Of a stretch of DNA of 64,000 nucleotides, positions 1-9,353 are shown one piece after another; within the stretch, counting starts at the first letter, position 1; each line of letters begins with the position of its first letter. The position numbers and the translations under genes were made by a program. Source of the stretch: an uncultured Ectothiorhodospiraceae bacterium. Its GTDB lineage: Bacteria; Pseudomonadota; Gammaproteobacteria; UBA6429; Thiohalophilaceae. Location: positions 1 to 64,000 of the forward strand of contig CAMYMU010000046.1 in assembly GCA_947259575.1 (NCBI GenBank), written 5' to 3'. The notes beneath the pieces were generated by a model. It saw nothing but the letters and a program-made list of their open reading frames with translations, was not told the DNA's origin and did not search any database.

Positions 1-1
1 C

Positions 2-427
2 TTTGCCGCCGGATCGATCTATACCGCGGCGCATAAAACCAACATCAGCCAACTCAATGGCATTGGTTATCGTATGCCATGGACCATGACGGCTTTTAGC
101 ATTGGCGCCATCTCCATGATCGGCCTGCCACCGACGGCGGGCTTTCTTTCCAAGTGGTATATGTTGATGGGTGCCTTTCAGGAACAACAATTATTTGCGG
201 TATTGGTGATCATCGCCAGTACCTTATTAAATGCGGCATATTTTATTCCGATCATTTATGCTGCATGGTTTAAACAACCCGCACAGGGTAGTGAAGATTC
301 ACATGGTGAAGCCCCGTGGGCCATCGTTTTGGCATTGATGGTGACTGCCTCGTTAACCTTGTTATTATTTTTCTTCCCGGACGTTCCATTGCAACTGGCC
401 ACATCTATAATTGGAGGGCAACCATAA
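2..427 (+). CDS. Mrp-type Na+/H+ antiporter subunit D-like protein (3-prime part)
   Basis: The reading frame is open from base 2, so the gene begins outside the window; about 141 C-terminal residues are visible. They contain a typical MrpD/NuoM core: a proline-rich turn (IGLPPTAGFLSKW) followed by hydrophobic helices. Members of this family are polytopic inner-membrane proton-translocating subunits related to complex I. The stop codon overlaps the next start by one base, and a second D-like subunit lies just beyond, so this is the end of a multi-subunit antiporter operon rather than a nuo operon. The exact ion exchanged cannot be told from the sequence. Confidence 0.8.
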   Translation, partial: FAAGSIYTAAHKTNISQLNGIGYRMPWTMTAFSIGAISMIGLPPTAGFLSKWYMLMGAFQEQQLFAVLVIIASTLLNAAYFIPIIYAAWFKQPAQGSEDSHGEAPWAIVLALMVTASLTLLLFFFPDVPLQLATSIIGGQP

Positions 428-717
428 TGAATGATCAAGACAAACACTGGTTGCTACGAAAAGAAAATATTCGCAAGCTGTGGATGATCTTTATTGCAAT
501 CTTAGCCGTGACCGTCGTGGCCGGGTTTTTTGTACACCAACATGATCATTTTGGCATTGAAGACAGTGTTGGTTTTTTTGCCTGGTATGGTTTCATCACC
601 TGTGTTGGCATGGTCGTGTTTGCGAAGTTACTAGGTGTGTTTCTAAAACGTCCGGAAGATTACTACGATTCTGAATCTGGAGCTGGAACAGATAAGGTCG
701 AGGTCGATCATGACTGA
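427..717 (+). CDS. small two-helix membrane protein in the antiporter operon
   Basis: A 96-residue protein beginning MNDQDKHWL. The ATG at 427 overlaps the preceding stop (TAATG), so a longer start at 316 that would run deep into the upstream gene is unlikely. Two hydrophobic segments, at about residues 17-35 and 47-67, are separated by a His/Asp-rich loop, and the C-terminus is acidic. It overlaps the next gene by 8 nt, which indicates translational coupling. I do not recognise a named family; by position it is probably an accessory subunit of the antiporter. Confidence 0.7.
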   Translation: MNDQDKHWLLRKENIRKLWMIFIAILAVTVVAGFFVHQHDHFGIEDSVGFFAWYGFITCVGMVVFAKLLGVFLKRPEDYYDSESGAGTDKVEVDHD

Positions 718-2395
718 GTTGTTATTCCCACCCGGTTTATTACTTGTGATAGGTGGCTTGCTCATGCCGCTTGGAGCAAAAATTCGTAATACCCTGATCT
801 TCATCTTACCGGTGCTGTGCATGATACTAATCTGGTCAGCACCGGCGAATTATGTTGTGACACTTCCCTTTTTGGGTTTCGAACTGGAACCTATTAAAAT
901 AACCACTACCGGCCGCCTGTTTGCAACTGTATTTAGTTTAATGGCCTTGGTCGGTGGCATCTTCGCATATAAACAAGCCAGCGCCCTGGAACTATCCGCG
1001 GCGTTTGTTTATGCAGGTAGTGCCATCGGGGTCACACTGGCGGGGGATTTGATCACCCTGTTTGTCTTCTGGGAAATCATGGCGATTGGATCGACGCTGG
1101 TAATCTGGGCCGCACGACATGATGCTGCCTATCGAGCCAGCATCCGTTACCTGATGGTCCACTTGCTGGGGGGACTGTTACTCATGATCGGTATCGCCGG
1201 GCATGTGGTTGAAACTGGTTCGATCCGTTTCGAGGCTCTGGAATTAGAATCAATTTCGCAATACCTGATCCTGGCCGGTTTTCTGATCAATGCAGGCGCG
1301 CCACCACTGTCCGCCTGGATTGCCGATGCCTATCCGGAAGCCAGCCCCAGTGGCAGCGTGTTTCTTTCCGCATTCACCACCAAGACGGCGGTGTTTACCT
1401 TGCTCATCGCCTTCCCCGGCACCTGGTTGTTAATCCCCATCGGGATCTACATGATTTTCTACGGCATCATCTACGCCTTACTGGAAAACGACATGCGACG
1501 CATTCTGGCCTACAGCATCGTTAATCAGGTTGGCTTTATGGTGACCGGTATCGGGCTGGGTACGGAAATGGCACTCAATGGCGCTGCCGCACATGCCTTT
1601 GCGCATATTATTTATAAAGCGCTGTTGTTAATGTCAGCCGGTGCCGTGTTGTACCAAACGGGTAAACGACGTTGTACCGACCTTGGTGGTCTTTTCCAGA
1701 CCATGCCCTGGACCGCGTTACTTGGCATCATCGGCGCCCTGGCAATTTCATCTTTTCCTTTTACGTCAGGATTTATTTCAAAGTCCATGATTGCCCAGTC
1801 AGCGGCCGATCAACATCTGGCGATCGTATGGTTCGCTTTGGCGGCTGCTTCCGCCGGTGTCTTTCTGCATGCCGGTATCAAGTTTCCCTGGTTTGTTTTC
1901 TTTCAAAAAGATTCGGGCATGCGTCCAGCTGAGGCACCGCGAAATATGTTACTGGCCATGGTGGTGTTTGCGGTGTTTTGCGTGGGACTGGGTGTGTATC
2001 CAGAACCGCTTTATGCGATCCTGCCGTTCACTGTAACGTATGAACCTTATACCGCGGCACATTTAGTTGCCCAATTTCAGTTGTTGCTATTTGCCGGTCT
2101 TGCCTTCTTTGTCATGCTGCCAATGATGAAACGCACACTCACGATCAGTCTCGACTTTGATTGGTTCTACCGTTTTGTTTTCAAATATCTTGGCGTGGCC
2201 GTTGTATCACAAACTAGCAGGGCTCGATCTCAGCTAGAAAACAAAGCACAGGCGACCTTGCAGCGACTGCTTAACTACCTCGATAAACACCATGGGGTGA
2301 CCGGTATCCTCTCGCAAACCTGGCCTACCGGTAGTATGGTGTTGTGGATTGGGGTGATTCTGGGATCTTACCTGTTATTCGATATCGTATTCTAA
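710..2395 (+). CDS. Mrp-type Na+/H+ antiporter subunit D-like protein (second copy)
   Basis: A 561-residue polytopic inner-membrane protein of the proton-conducting MrpD/NuoN family, with roughly 14 hydrophobic segments. The conserved glutamate in a membrane helix is seen in FVFWEIMAIGS (about residue 125), and the second conserved block is SSFPFTSGFISKS (about residue 350). A C-terminal extension of about 100 residues carries a basic amphipathic stretch and one last helix. With the preceding partial D-like protein it gives two D-type subunits in one operon. It ends two bases before the convergent dnaQ stop, so there is no room for a separate terminator. Confidence 0.8.
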   Translation: MTELLFPPGLLLVIGGLLMPLGAKIRNTLIFILPVLCMILIWSAPANYVVTLPFLGFELEPIKITTTGRLFATVFSLMALVGGIFAYKQASALELSAAFVYAGSAIGVTLAGDLITLFVFWEIMAIGSTLVIWAARHDAAYRASIRYLMVHLLGGLLLMIGIAGHVVETGSIRFEALELESISQYLILAGFLINAGAPPLSAWIADAYPEASPSGSVFLSAFTTKTAVFTLLIAFPGTWLLIPIGIYMIFYGIIYALLENDMRRILAYSIVNQVGFMVTGIGLGTEMALNGAAAHAFAHIIYKALLLMSAGAVLYQTGKRRCTDLGGLFQTMPWTALLGIIGALAISSFPFTSGFISKSMIAQSAADQHLAIVWFALAAASAGVFLHAGIKFPWFVFFQKDSGMRPAEAPRNMLLAMVVFAVFCVGLGVYPEPLYAILPFTVTYEPYTAAHLVAQFQLLLFAGLAFFVMLPMMKRTLTISLDFDWFYRFVFKYLGVAVVSQTSRARSQLENKAQATLQRLLNYLDKHHGVTGILSQTWPTGSMVLWIGVILGSYLLFDIVF

Positions 2396-2396
2396 C

Positions 2397-3140
2397 TCAG
2401 GCATCGACAAGCTCAGGCTCAGAAACTGTTGTTTCTTGCAACCAGACACACTGACCACCTGACTCTTTATTGATGTTTTCCAGCCTGCTTAGGTGGGCCG
2501 TTGCTTCCTGTTCGTTTGCCTTTATCACTTTAAGTGCAGGTCGATCTGATCGAATTGCATAGTGTTGCTGTCCGGGATCATTATTTGATTGCTCAGCCCC
2601 TGCGTCCAGTGTCAATGCCGTTTGACCACCGGTCATGGCAAGATAAACTTCCGCTAAGATTTCCGCATCAAGTAGCGCACCGTGCAGATCACGCTGTGAG
2701 TTATCAACATCGTAACGTTTGCATAAAGCATCCAGACTATTCTTTTGTCCGGGGTGCATTTTGCGCGCCATTTGCAAGGTGTCAGTTATGGTGCAGTGTG
2801 AATCGATCCCTGCCCAACCACCATTAAGTTTTTTATATTCTGCATTTAAAAAACCCACGTCGAATGGCGCATTGTGAATAATCAGCTCAGCACCTTTCAG
2901 GTACTGCAATAAATCATCCGCAACATCTTTATAGAAGGGTTTGTCTTCCAGGAACTGGTTGGTGATGCCGTGCACTTCTATTGCACCATCATCAATCTCG
3001 CGTTCGGGATTAATATAAACGTGAAAGCGGTTATCCGTAATCTTACGATTAATTACTTCCACACAACCTACTTCAATAATTCGGTGACCGTCTCTTGGAT
3101 CAAGACCGGTTGTCTCGGTATCGAGAACAATTTGTCGCAT
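2397..3140 (-). CDS. dnaQ: DNA polymerase III epsilon subunit (3'-5' proofreading exonuclease)
   Basis: The 247-residue product is the proofreading subunit of the replicative polymerase core. All DEDD-family exonuclease motifs are visible: DTETTG at residues 7-12 (Exo I), HNAPFDVGFLN near 90-100 (Exo II) and HGALLDAE near 153-160 (Exo III). The C-terminal tail would bind the alpha subunit. The ATG at 3140 is preceded by a GGGAG-type ribosome site. It lies directly behind rnhA on the same strand, as in E. coli and Pseudomonas except that those often have the two divergent or coupled. Confidence 0.96.
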   Translation of the reverse strand: MRQIVLDTETTGLDPRDGHRIIEVGCVEVINRKITDNRFHVYINPEREIDDGAIEVHGITNQFLEDKPFYKDVADDLLQYLKGAELIIHNAPFDVGFLNAEYKKLNGGWAGIDSHCTITDTLQMARKMHPGQKNSLDALCKRYDVDNSQRDLHGALLDAEILAEVYLAMTGGQTALTLDAGAEQSNNDPGQQHYAIRSDRPALKVIKANEQEATAHLSRLENINKESGGQCVWLQETTVSEPELVDA

Positions 3141-3229
3141 ACATCACTCCCACGTTGATGTAACAATTTTAATTTAAAACATGACATCCCACTGCCATGT
3201 AGAAACACACTACTCGTAATTAATCAGGT

Positions 3230-3664
3230 TTATAACTCATCGATACCTCGATTAGCCAACTGATCAGCACGTTCATTTTCCGGATGACCAGTATGTCCTC
3301 TCACCCAATGCCAACTTACATCGTGTTGGCTCGCTGCAGTATCGAGCCGCTGCCAGAGATCAACATTCTTAACCGGCTTCTTGCTGGCAGTTCGCCAACC
3401 TCTCTTTTTCCAGTTAACCATCCACTGTGTAATGCCATTTTTCACATATTCAGAGTCTGTCGTCAATTCCACACTACATCTGCGCTTTAAACTCTCCAGT
3501 GCCTGAATAGCGGCCATCAGCTCCATTCTGTTATTGGTTGTTTCGGCTTCACCCCCATAGAGCTCCTTTTCGTCATTACCATATCGAAGCAAAGCTCCCC
3601 AACCTCCGGGCCCAGGATTTCCACGACATGCACCATCGGTATAAATTTCTACTTTATCCATCAT
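3230..3664 (-). CDS. rnhA: ribonuclease HI
   Basis: The product is 144 residues and degrades the RNA strand of RNA:DNA hybrids. The acidic catalytic set is visible: [16 protein letters not shown] (first Asp), RMELMAA (Glu), TTDSEYV (Asp) and the end motif [12 protein letters not shown] with the flap His and last Asp. Two consecutive ATGs occur at 3664 and 3661; an AGGAG stands immediately upstream, so the second ATG has the better spacing. The start overlaps the methyltransferase stop, so the two are translationally coupled. Confidence 0.96.
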   Translation of the reverse strand: MMDKVEIYTDGACRGNPGPGGWGALLRYGNDEKELYGGEAETTNNRMELMAAIQALESLKRRCSVELTTDSEYVKNGITQWMVNWKKRGWRTASKKPVKNVDLWQRLDTAASQHDVSWHWVRGHTGHPENERADQLANRGIDEL

Positions 3665-4409
3665 GCTCCTGCTTGTTCTGGAAGGGCTCGACTAATCCGG
3701 GAGAGACTATTTTTGCCTTGGGGGTGGACCATTTGGGACCTACCGGTGTCAGCGTCACCATACGCTTCTTCGCCAGGATCAAATTACCTGCGCCTAAAAC
3801 GGGCCAAAACCGTCCTCCGGCCGATTCCATGAAGCGTAAGCGTTGCATGACAGACTTTTGCTGTAAAGGTGGGCGGTAAAAATAGCCGTGAATACTCACT
3901 ACGTCGAAACCCAGTAGGGCTAACCAGTCCTTAATACGTGTTGTGCTCAAAGATCGACCACACCAGGGAACACGCTGTCGCCAACCTAAAGCCCAGCGCC
4001 AAAATGTCCAGATGCTGAAGGGGTTAAACACCAGTAGCAATACGTGACCTTCAGGAATAAGTACCCTTTCAACCTCCCTCAGGACGTCATGGGGCTTCTG
4101 GGAGAACTCGAGAATGTGAGGTAAAACAATGACATCCATGCTGTCTGTCTGGATGGGTAGCTGCTCTGGCAAGCCCTGAAAGCCTAGACAGCCACCGGTC
4201 ACCTGCTCAGGCAGGAAATTCATCACCTCGCAGTGGGATACCCTTGAACTCGACAACCAGTCTTCCTCATTCAGGCGACCCACTTGCATAAGATGGTAAC
4301 CAAACAAATTTTGTAGGGTCTCCTCAACCAGAGATTGCTCTTGCTCGCCCAGACGTTGGCCCAATCGTGTCTGATACCAGCGTTTCAGAGCTGGCCAAGA
4401 TTTACTCAT
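3654..4409 (-). CDS. SAM-dependent methyltransferase, YafS-like
   Basis: A class I methyltransferase of about 251 residues when started at the ATG at 4409 ([11 protein letters not shown]). An upstream ATG at 4463 would add 18 basic residues without a visible ribosome site, and family members align from the shorter start. The post-I/II region is clear: [20 protein letters not shown] and [18 protein letters not shown]. The order methyltransferase-rnhA-dnaQ next to mltD matches the E. coli mltD-gloB-yafS-rnhA-dnaQ block, but gloB is not present here. The methyl acceptor is unknown. Confidence 0.85.
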   Translation of the reverse strand: MSKSWPALKRWYQTRLGQRLGEQEQSLVEETLQNLFGYHLMQVGRLNEEDWLSSSRVSHCEVMNFLPEQVTGGCLGFQGLPEQLPIQTDSMDVIVLPHILEFSQKPHDVLREVERVLIPEGHVLLLVFNPFSIWTFWRWALGWRQRVPWCGRSLSTTRIKDWLALLGFDVVSIHGYFYRPPLQQKSVMQRLRFMESAGGRFWPVLGAGNLILAKKRMVTLTPVGPKWSTPKAKIVSPGLVEPFQNKQEHDG

Positions 4410-4581
4410 CTCACCACAACGATTAAATGGTCGGGATTTTCTCTTTTTTCGAAGAATATTCATTATGTGAACAAATAGTTACTCTTTACACCTTAAACCG
4501 GTATTCTATGGCCAGCTAGTCCACAGATAGCTATAATCACTACAGTCGATTTACAAAGTATATCAACAATTTATAAGAACA

Positions 4582-6405
4582 ATGAGACAGTTTAGTTTAA
4601 TAATCCTTTTCGCAGGCCTGTTACCGGGTTGTGCACTGACCAATCCTTTTAGCACCCTTACGTCTGAAGGTCCTGCAACAAAAAGCCAGTCAGTCGAACG
4701 AGCTGCACACAATCAATCCGCACAGCCACAACAAATAACACAAGCGACGCCGGAAGCAATAAACGCTGAAGCGAATACAGATACAACAAGTGTACAGCAA
4801 GCAGAACCTAGCACACTCGAACAGGATCAAAAACAAGTTGCCAATAAGAGCGATGTCATTGCAACCGAATCAGAAGTAACTAAACAAAATCAAAACACCA
4901 CAAGCACGACCGCTTCCATTGTAGAAGATGTATTCGTCGATGAAGAAGAAGAAACAACTTATCCCAGTGTTGATGTTGATATCTGGGATCGCATCCGTGG
5001 TGGTTTTGCACTAGAAGAGCGTGAGCACAAGCGCATTACTCAACAACTGAAGTGGTTTGCAAGTCACCAGGAATATATGGACCGCGTTGCTGAACGCGCA
5101 CAACCTTACATGCACCACATTGTCGAAACACTCGAAGCCAATGATGTGCCACTTGAGATTGCCTTATTACCCATTGTTGAGAGTGCATTTAAGCCTTTTG
5201 CATATTCACATGGTCGCGCTTCGGGCATTTGGCAATTTATTCCAGCCACGGGCAAGCGCTACGGCTTAAAACAAAACTGGTGGTACGACGGTCGCCGCGA
5301 TGTTTATGCCTCCACTGATGCTGCAGTTAAATTATTAAAAGCCTTGCACAAAGAATTTAAAGGCGACTGGATGTTGGCCCTTGCTGCTTATAACTCAGGT
5401 AGCGGCAATGTTAGAAAAGCAATTCGTTACAATAAAAAACGTGGACGTTCGACTGACTTTTTTCACTTACGGTTACCGAAAGAAACAAAATATTACGTGC
5501 CAAAACTATTGGCCTTAAAAAAGCTGATTGCCAATCCTGAAAAATATAACATCACACTAGCGACACTTGAGAATAAACCCTATCTGGCAAAAGTGGATGT
5601 GGGTTCACAGATCGATCTGGCGCTTGCTGCTGAATTAGCTGAAATTGAATTAGACACACTTTATCGACTCAACCCAGGCTTTAATCGTTGGGCTACGTCA
5701 CCGAGTGGCCCACACCACCTGTTAGTACCACTATCGAAGGCTGAAATCTTTAAAGAAAAGCTTGCCGAATATCCGCCTGAAAAACGTTTACAATGGACAC
5801 GGCATAAAATCAGAAAAGGCGAGACAATAAGCACGATTGCGGCAAAATATAACGTCAGTACCAGCACCATCAAACGTGTCAATCGCCTTAGAAGCAGTCG
5901 TTTGCGCGCTGGCAGAAGCTTAACCATTCCGATTGCGAGCAAAAAATTATCGTCTTATAAACTAAGTGCTAACCAACGTAAGCGTAAACAACAAAACGCC
6001 CCACGCAAAGGAACTAAGGTTACCCATATCGTGCAACAAGGTGACACGCTTTGGGACCTGGCGACACGACACAAAGTTGGCGTCCGCTCCCTGGCAAAGT
6101 GGAACGGTATGGCGCCGCGAGACACCTTGTCTGTTGGCCAAAAGATAGTTATCTGGTCACGTAATACAGGCGCAAGCATTGATTCCACGACAACAAGTCA
6201 TGTGAGTGCTCCTCCCCGCCGTCAAGTCACACAGCGAATCGGTTATCGTGTCCGCACGGGTGATTCACTGGCGCGGATTGCCAGAAAGTTCAGGGTCACG
6301 GTGGGTCAGTTGTTACGCTGGAATAGCAAAGTTAAAAAATCAAACTATCTGCAACCAGGTCAACGCATCGTCCTCTATGTCGACGTCACCCGTACCTCGA
6401 GTTAA
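4582..6405 (+). CDS. mltD: membrane-bound lytic murein transglycosylase D with three LysM domains
   Basis: A 607-residue outer-membrane lipoprotein that cleaves the glycan strand of peptidoglycan. The N-terminus is a lipoprotein signal ending LLPGC (Cys16). Residues about 25-125 form a long Gln/Thr/Glu-rich linker. The SLT catalytic domain follows, with the catalytic Glu at about 200 in PIVESAF, then SGIWQFIP and AAYNSG. Three LysM repeats lie at about 409-452, 482-528 and 554-600. This is longer than E. coli MltD (452 residues), owing to the linker and the third LysM. It is divergent from the methyltransferase gene. Confidence 0.93.
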   Translation: MRQFSLIILFAGLLPGCALTNPFSTLTSEGPATKSQSVERAAHNQSAQPQQITQATPEAINAEANTDTTSVQQAEPSTLEQDQKQVANKSDVIATESEVTKQNQNTTSTTASIVEDVFVDEEEETTYPSVDVDIWDRIRGGFALEEREHKRITQQLKWFASHQEYMDRVAERAQPYMHHIVETLEANDVPLEIALLPIVESAFKPFAYSHGRASGIWQFIPATGKRYGLKQNWWYDGRRDVYASTDAAVKLLKALHKEFKGDWMLALAAYNSGSGNVRKAIRYNKKRGRSTDFFHLRLPKETKYYVPKLLALKKLIANPEKYNITLATLENKPYLAKVDVGSQIDLALAAELAEIELDTLYRLNPGFNRWATSPSGPHHLLVPLSKAEIFKEKLAEYPPEKRLQWTRHKIRKGETISTIAAKYNVSTSTIKRVNRLRSSRLRAGRSLTIPIASKKLSSYKLSANQRKRKQQNAPRKGTKVTHIVQQGDTLWDLATRHKVGVRSLAKWNGMAPRDTLSVGQKIVIWSRNTGASIDSTTTSHVSAPPRRQVTQRIGYRVRTGDSLARIARKFRVTVGQLLRWNSKVKKSNYLQPGQRIVLYVDVTRTSS

Positions 6406-6451
6406 TCGATTTACGAATAATTCCGAGTAAGCAATTCCAGTGATGCCGTCC

Positions 6452-8137
6452 CTAGTGGTGTAATCTGGGCACTGCTGAAAGTAGTTTCTGAGTATATTCA
6501 TGCTGCGGTGACGAGGTAACTTGATCGGTATCACCACGCTCAACTATCTTACCTTTATACATAACCGCAATCTCGTCACTAATGTATTCAACGACGCTAA
6601 TGTTGTGAGTTATAAACAAAAGCGTCAACTCTCTGTCCGCACGCAGCTTTAATAAAATATCCAATATCTCTGCTTGTACTGAGACATCAAGTGCGCTGGT
6701 GACCTCATCACAGACGATAAACTTTGGATTCAAAACCAGAGAACGAGCAATACCGATTCGTTGTCTCTGGCCACCAGAGAATTCATGTGGGTAGCGCCAG
6801 ATGTACTCTGGATCAAGCTGTACTTGTTGCATCACGTCCTGGGCAAGCGCGATTCTTTCGTCTTTGCTTTTACCAATCCCGTGCACAGCCATGGGTTCAG
6901 TCAAGGTCGTGGCAATATTTAAACGAGGATTTAGCGATGACATCGGATCCTGAAAAATAAATTGCATGTCACGTCGATAGGGTAAGATTTGTTTTTGGCT
7001 CAAAGATGATAAAATATTACCCGCATAACTAAACTCGCCTGCAGTTGGATCTTCTAAACGCAACAGTGCTCTTCCCAATGTTGTTTTTCCACAACCAGAC
7101 TCACCGACTAGTGCAAGTATTTGTCCTTGCCGTATCGAAAGTGAAACATCATCGACCGCCTTGATGTGATCAACCGTATGCCGAAACACGCCTTTTTTGA
7201 TTGGAAAGTATACTTTCAGATTCTCGATATTTATTAGATCAGCCTCTTCTTTGTTCTCCTTTTGTTTTTCCCTAAACGCCGCTAGCATTGTTGCACGATT
7301 ATTCTGTTTAAGGTTTTCCGGTAAAGCGGCAAGCAATTGCTTGGTGTAATCATGTTGTGGATTTGAGAGTACTTCCTGTACTGCGCCCTGCTCAACTATT
7401 TCACCATGTCTCATTACACCTAGTTTGTGTCCTATCTGCGCAACAACACCAAAGTCGTGGGTAATAAATAAAATACTCATGCGCTTTTTGTTTTGTAATT
7501 CCTGCATTAGCTTGAGTATTTCTGCCTGTACAGTCACATCCAGGGCAGTCGTTGGTTCGTCGGCGATCAGTAATTCAGGCTCACATGCCATTGCCATCGC
7601 AATCATCACGCGTTGGCGCTGGCCACCTGATAGTCGATGAGGATATTCATCAATACGTTGTTCCGGGTTTGGTATTTGCACATCTGCTAAAGCTTTAATA
7701 GCCTTTTGTTTTGCCTGCTCATCAGTCATATCTGGCCAGTGGATCTGTAAGGCTTCGATGATCTGTTCACCAATGGTGTAAACAGGATTGAGAGAGTTCA
7801 TTGGTTCCTGAAAAATCATCGCGATACGTGAGCCCCGAATATCACGCATATCCTCATCAGGTACATCGAGTATGTTTACCGGGCCTGAGCCATTAGCATC
7901 TGCACTGTATTGTGAATGGAAAATGATCTCGCCACTGGGATGACTGGCAATACCTTTAGGTAATAATTGCATTATCGATAGCGCAGTAATAGATTTTCCA
8001 CTACCGGATTCACCTACCAGACAATATGTTTCACCACGACTAATTTCGAACGATACATCTTCCACAGCTTTAACAATTGTAGAACCAGTTTGTAGGTGTG
8101 TACGTAGATCGTTTGCTTTGATAAGAATATCTGACAT
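6452..8137 (-). CDS. peptide ABC transporter, double ATPase subunit (YejF-like)
   Basis: A 561-residue cytoplasmic protein with two fused ABC ATPase domains, so it provides both nucleotide-binding sites. Walker A motifs are GESGSGKS (about residue 42) and GESGCGKT (about 345); signature motifs LSGGQRQR (about 168) and FSGGQRQR (about 452) are intact. A charged linker of about 50 residues (EKQKENKEEAD region) joins the halves. It is last in a same-strand run behind two permeases and a binding protein, the yejABEF arrangement. The cargo is probably short peptides, possibly a peptide antibiotic or murein peptide; this is inferred from family only. Confidence 0.9.
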   Translation of the reverse strand: MSDILIKANDLRTHLQTGSTIVKAVEDVSFEISRGETYCLVGESGSGKSITALSIMQLLPKGIASHPSGEIIFHSQYSADANGSGPVNILDVPDEDMRDIRGSRIAMIFQEPMNSLNPVYTIGEQIIEALQIHWPDMTDEQAKQKAIKALADVQIPNPEQRIDEYPHRLSGGQRQRVMIAMAMACEPELLIADEPTTALDVTVQAEILKLMQELQNKKRMSILFITHDFGVVAQIGHKLGVMRHGEIVEQGAVQEVLSNPQHDYTKQLLAALPENLKQNNRATMLAAFREKQKENKEEADLINIENLKVYFPIKKGVFRHTVDHIKAVDDVSLSIRQGQILALVGESGCGKTTLGRALLRLEDPTAGEFSYAGNILSSLSQKQILPYRRDMQFIFQDPMSSLNPRLNIATTLTEPMAVHGIGKSKDERIALAQDVMQQVQLDPEYIWRYPHEFSGGQRQRIGIARSLVLNPKFIVCDEVTSALDVSVQAEILDILLKLRADRELTLLFITHNISVVEYISDEIAVMYKGKIVERGDTDQVTSSPQHEYTQKLLSAVPRLHH

Positions 8138-8139
8138 GA

Positions 8140-9336
8140 CTATTTTTTATTTAAGTAAGGATCCACGGCATCACGCAGTGACTCACCGATCAGGTTGTAA
8201 GCAAATACTGTAAGGAAAATTGCAAAACCGGGGAAGAATGCCATCCACCAATGAAAGCTGGCAGCCTGAACTGCCTGGTTTAACATCTCTCCCCAGGATG
8301 GATTATCAATCAAGCCTAATCCAAGAAAACTTAAAATCGCTTCATACAAAATTGCTGAAGCCACTCCAAAACTTGCCGCGACCATCACTGGCGCAAAACC
8401 GTTAGGCAACATATGTCGAAATAGAATTGAACGCAGTGGTAGACCAGCCACAATAGCAGACTGTACAAAATCCATTTTACGCAACCGGAAAAATTCGGCA
8501 CGTACATAACGTGCATATCCGGGCCATGTGGTGATGCCGATTATCACCATCATTAAATAAAGACTACGTCCAAAAAAGGCGACAAAGGTGAGCAGTAAGA
8601 ACAAGGTTGGGATTGCTTCAAATATTTCGACTAGCCGCATTCCGATCATATCGACGGTGCCAGAAAAATAGCCCATCAGGCCACCAATAATAACGCCGAT
8701 AATCATAGCAATACCGGTTGCTACAAAACCAATACCAAGCGCAATACGTGAGGCATGGATCATTCTACTTAAAACATCAGATCCATTTTCTTCTGTGCCA
8801 AACCAATGAGTACGTAACCCAGCTGTGAGCGGTTCTTCTAAACTGGTATCACCTACATCACGCAAATAATCTTTGGGGGAATAAGGAATCGGTGCATTAA
8901 TCACCCACTCTACTTTGTTAGCCCGGTCTAAATCTCGATATTTTTGATAGATTGCCAATTCCGGTGTATCAACAAAACTAAAGGAAATAGTTGATACCAC
9001 GATTCCCGATGCTATGAACACTACGAATTTTTTATTGGTTGACCATTTGAAAAAATAAAGCAGTACAGCCATGATAAACAAAAATAATAAAATTATATCC
9101 GCCGCCGTCAGGTACTCATATAAAGGACTTGATATAGCGCCCTCGATACTTATCAAGTAGGGGTGACTATTTGCTAACAGAGGAGCAAATACAGCGACAA
9201 CTACTAACACAAGAATCCAGGCTAGTCCTAAGCGTGCACCTAAATTAGAAAATGCATCATGCGCAATTCTTCGAGCATAACTCTGGCGTTTGTTATTATT
9301 CTCTATTATGAGGTTTGAATTATCTGTCATAACCAT
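8140..9336 (-). CDS. peptide ABC transporter permease, YejE/OppC-like, with enlarged N-terminal part
   Basis: A 398-residue inner-membrane permease. The C-terminal half is a standard OppC/DppC core with HWFGTEENGSDVLSRM and the coupling-helix region LRKMDFVQSAIVAGLP. Unlike ordinary OppC (about 300 residues), two extra hydrophobic helices and a loop (about residues 65-160) sit between the first helix and the GTEENGSD motif. The start at 9336 or the in-frame ATG at 9330 are both possible. It follows the partner permease by 17 nt and precedes the ATPase by 2 nt. Confidence 0.87.
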   Translation of the reverse strand: MVMTDNSNLIIENNNKRQSYARRIAHDAFSNLGARLGLAWILVLVVVAVFAPLLANSHPYLISIEGAISSPLYEYLTAADIILLFLFIMAVLLYFFKWSTNKKFVVFIASGIVVSTISFSFVDTPELAIYQKYRDLDRANKVEWVINAPIPYSPKDYLRDVGDTSLEEPLTAGLRTHWFGTEENGSDVLSRMIHASRIALGIGFVATGIAMIIGVIIGGLMGYFSGTVDMIGMRLVEIFEAIPTLFLLLTFVAFFGRSLYLMMVIIGITTWPGYARYVRAEFFRLRKMDFVQSAIVAGLPLRSILFRHMLPNGFAPVMVAASFGVASAILYEAILSFLGLGLIDNPSWGEMLNQAVQAASFHWWMAFFPGFAIFLTVFAYNLIGESLRDAVDPYLNKK

Positions 9337-9353
9337 ACCATCAATACATAACT

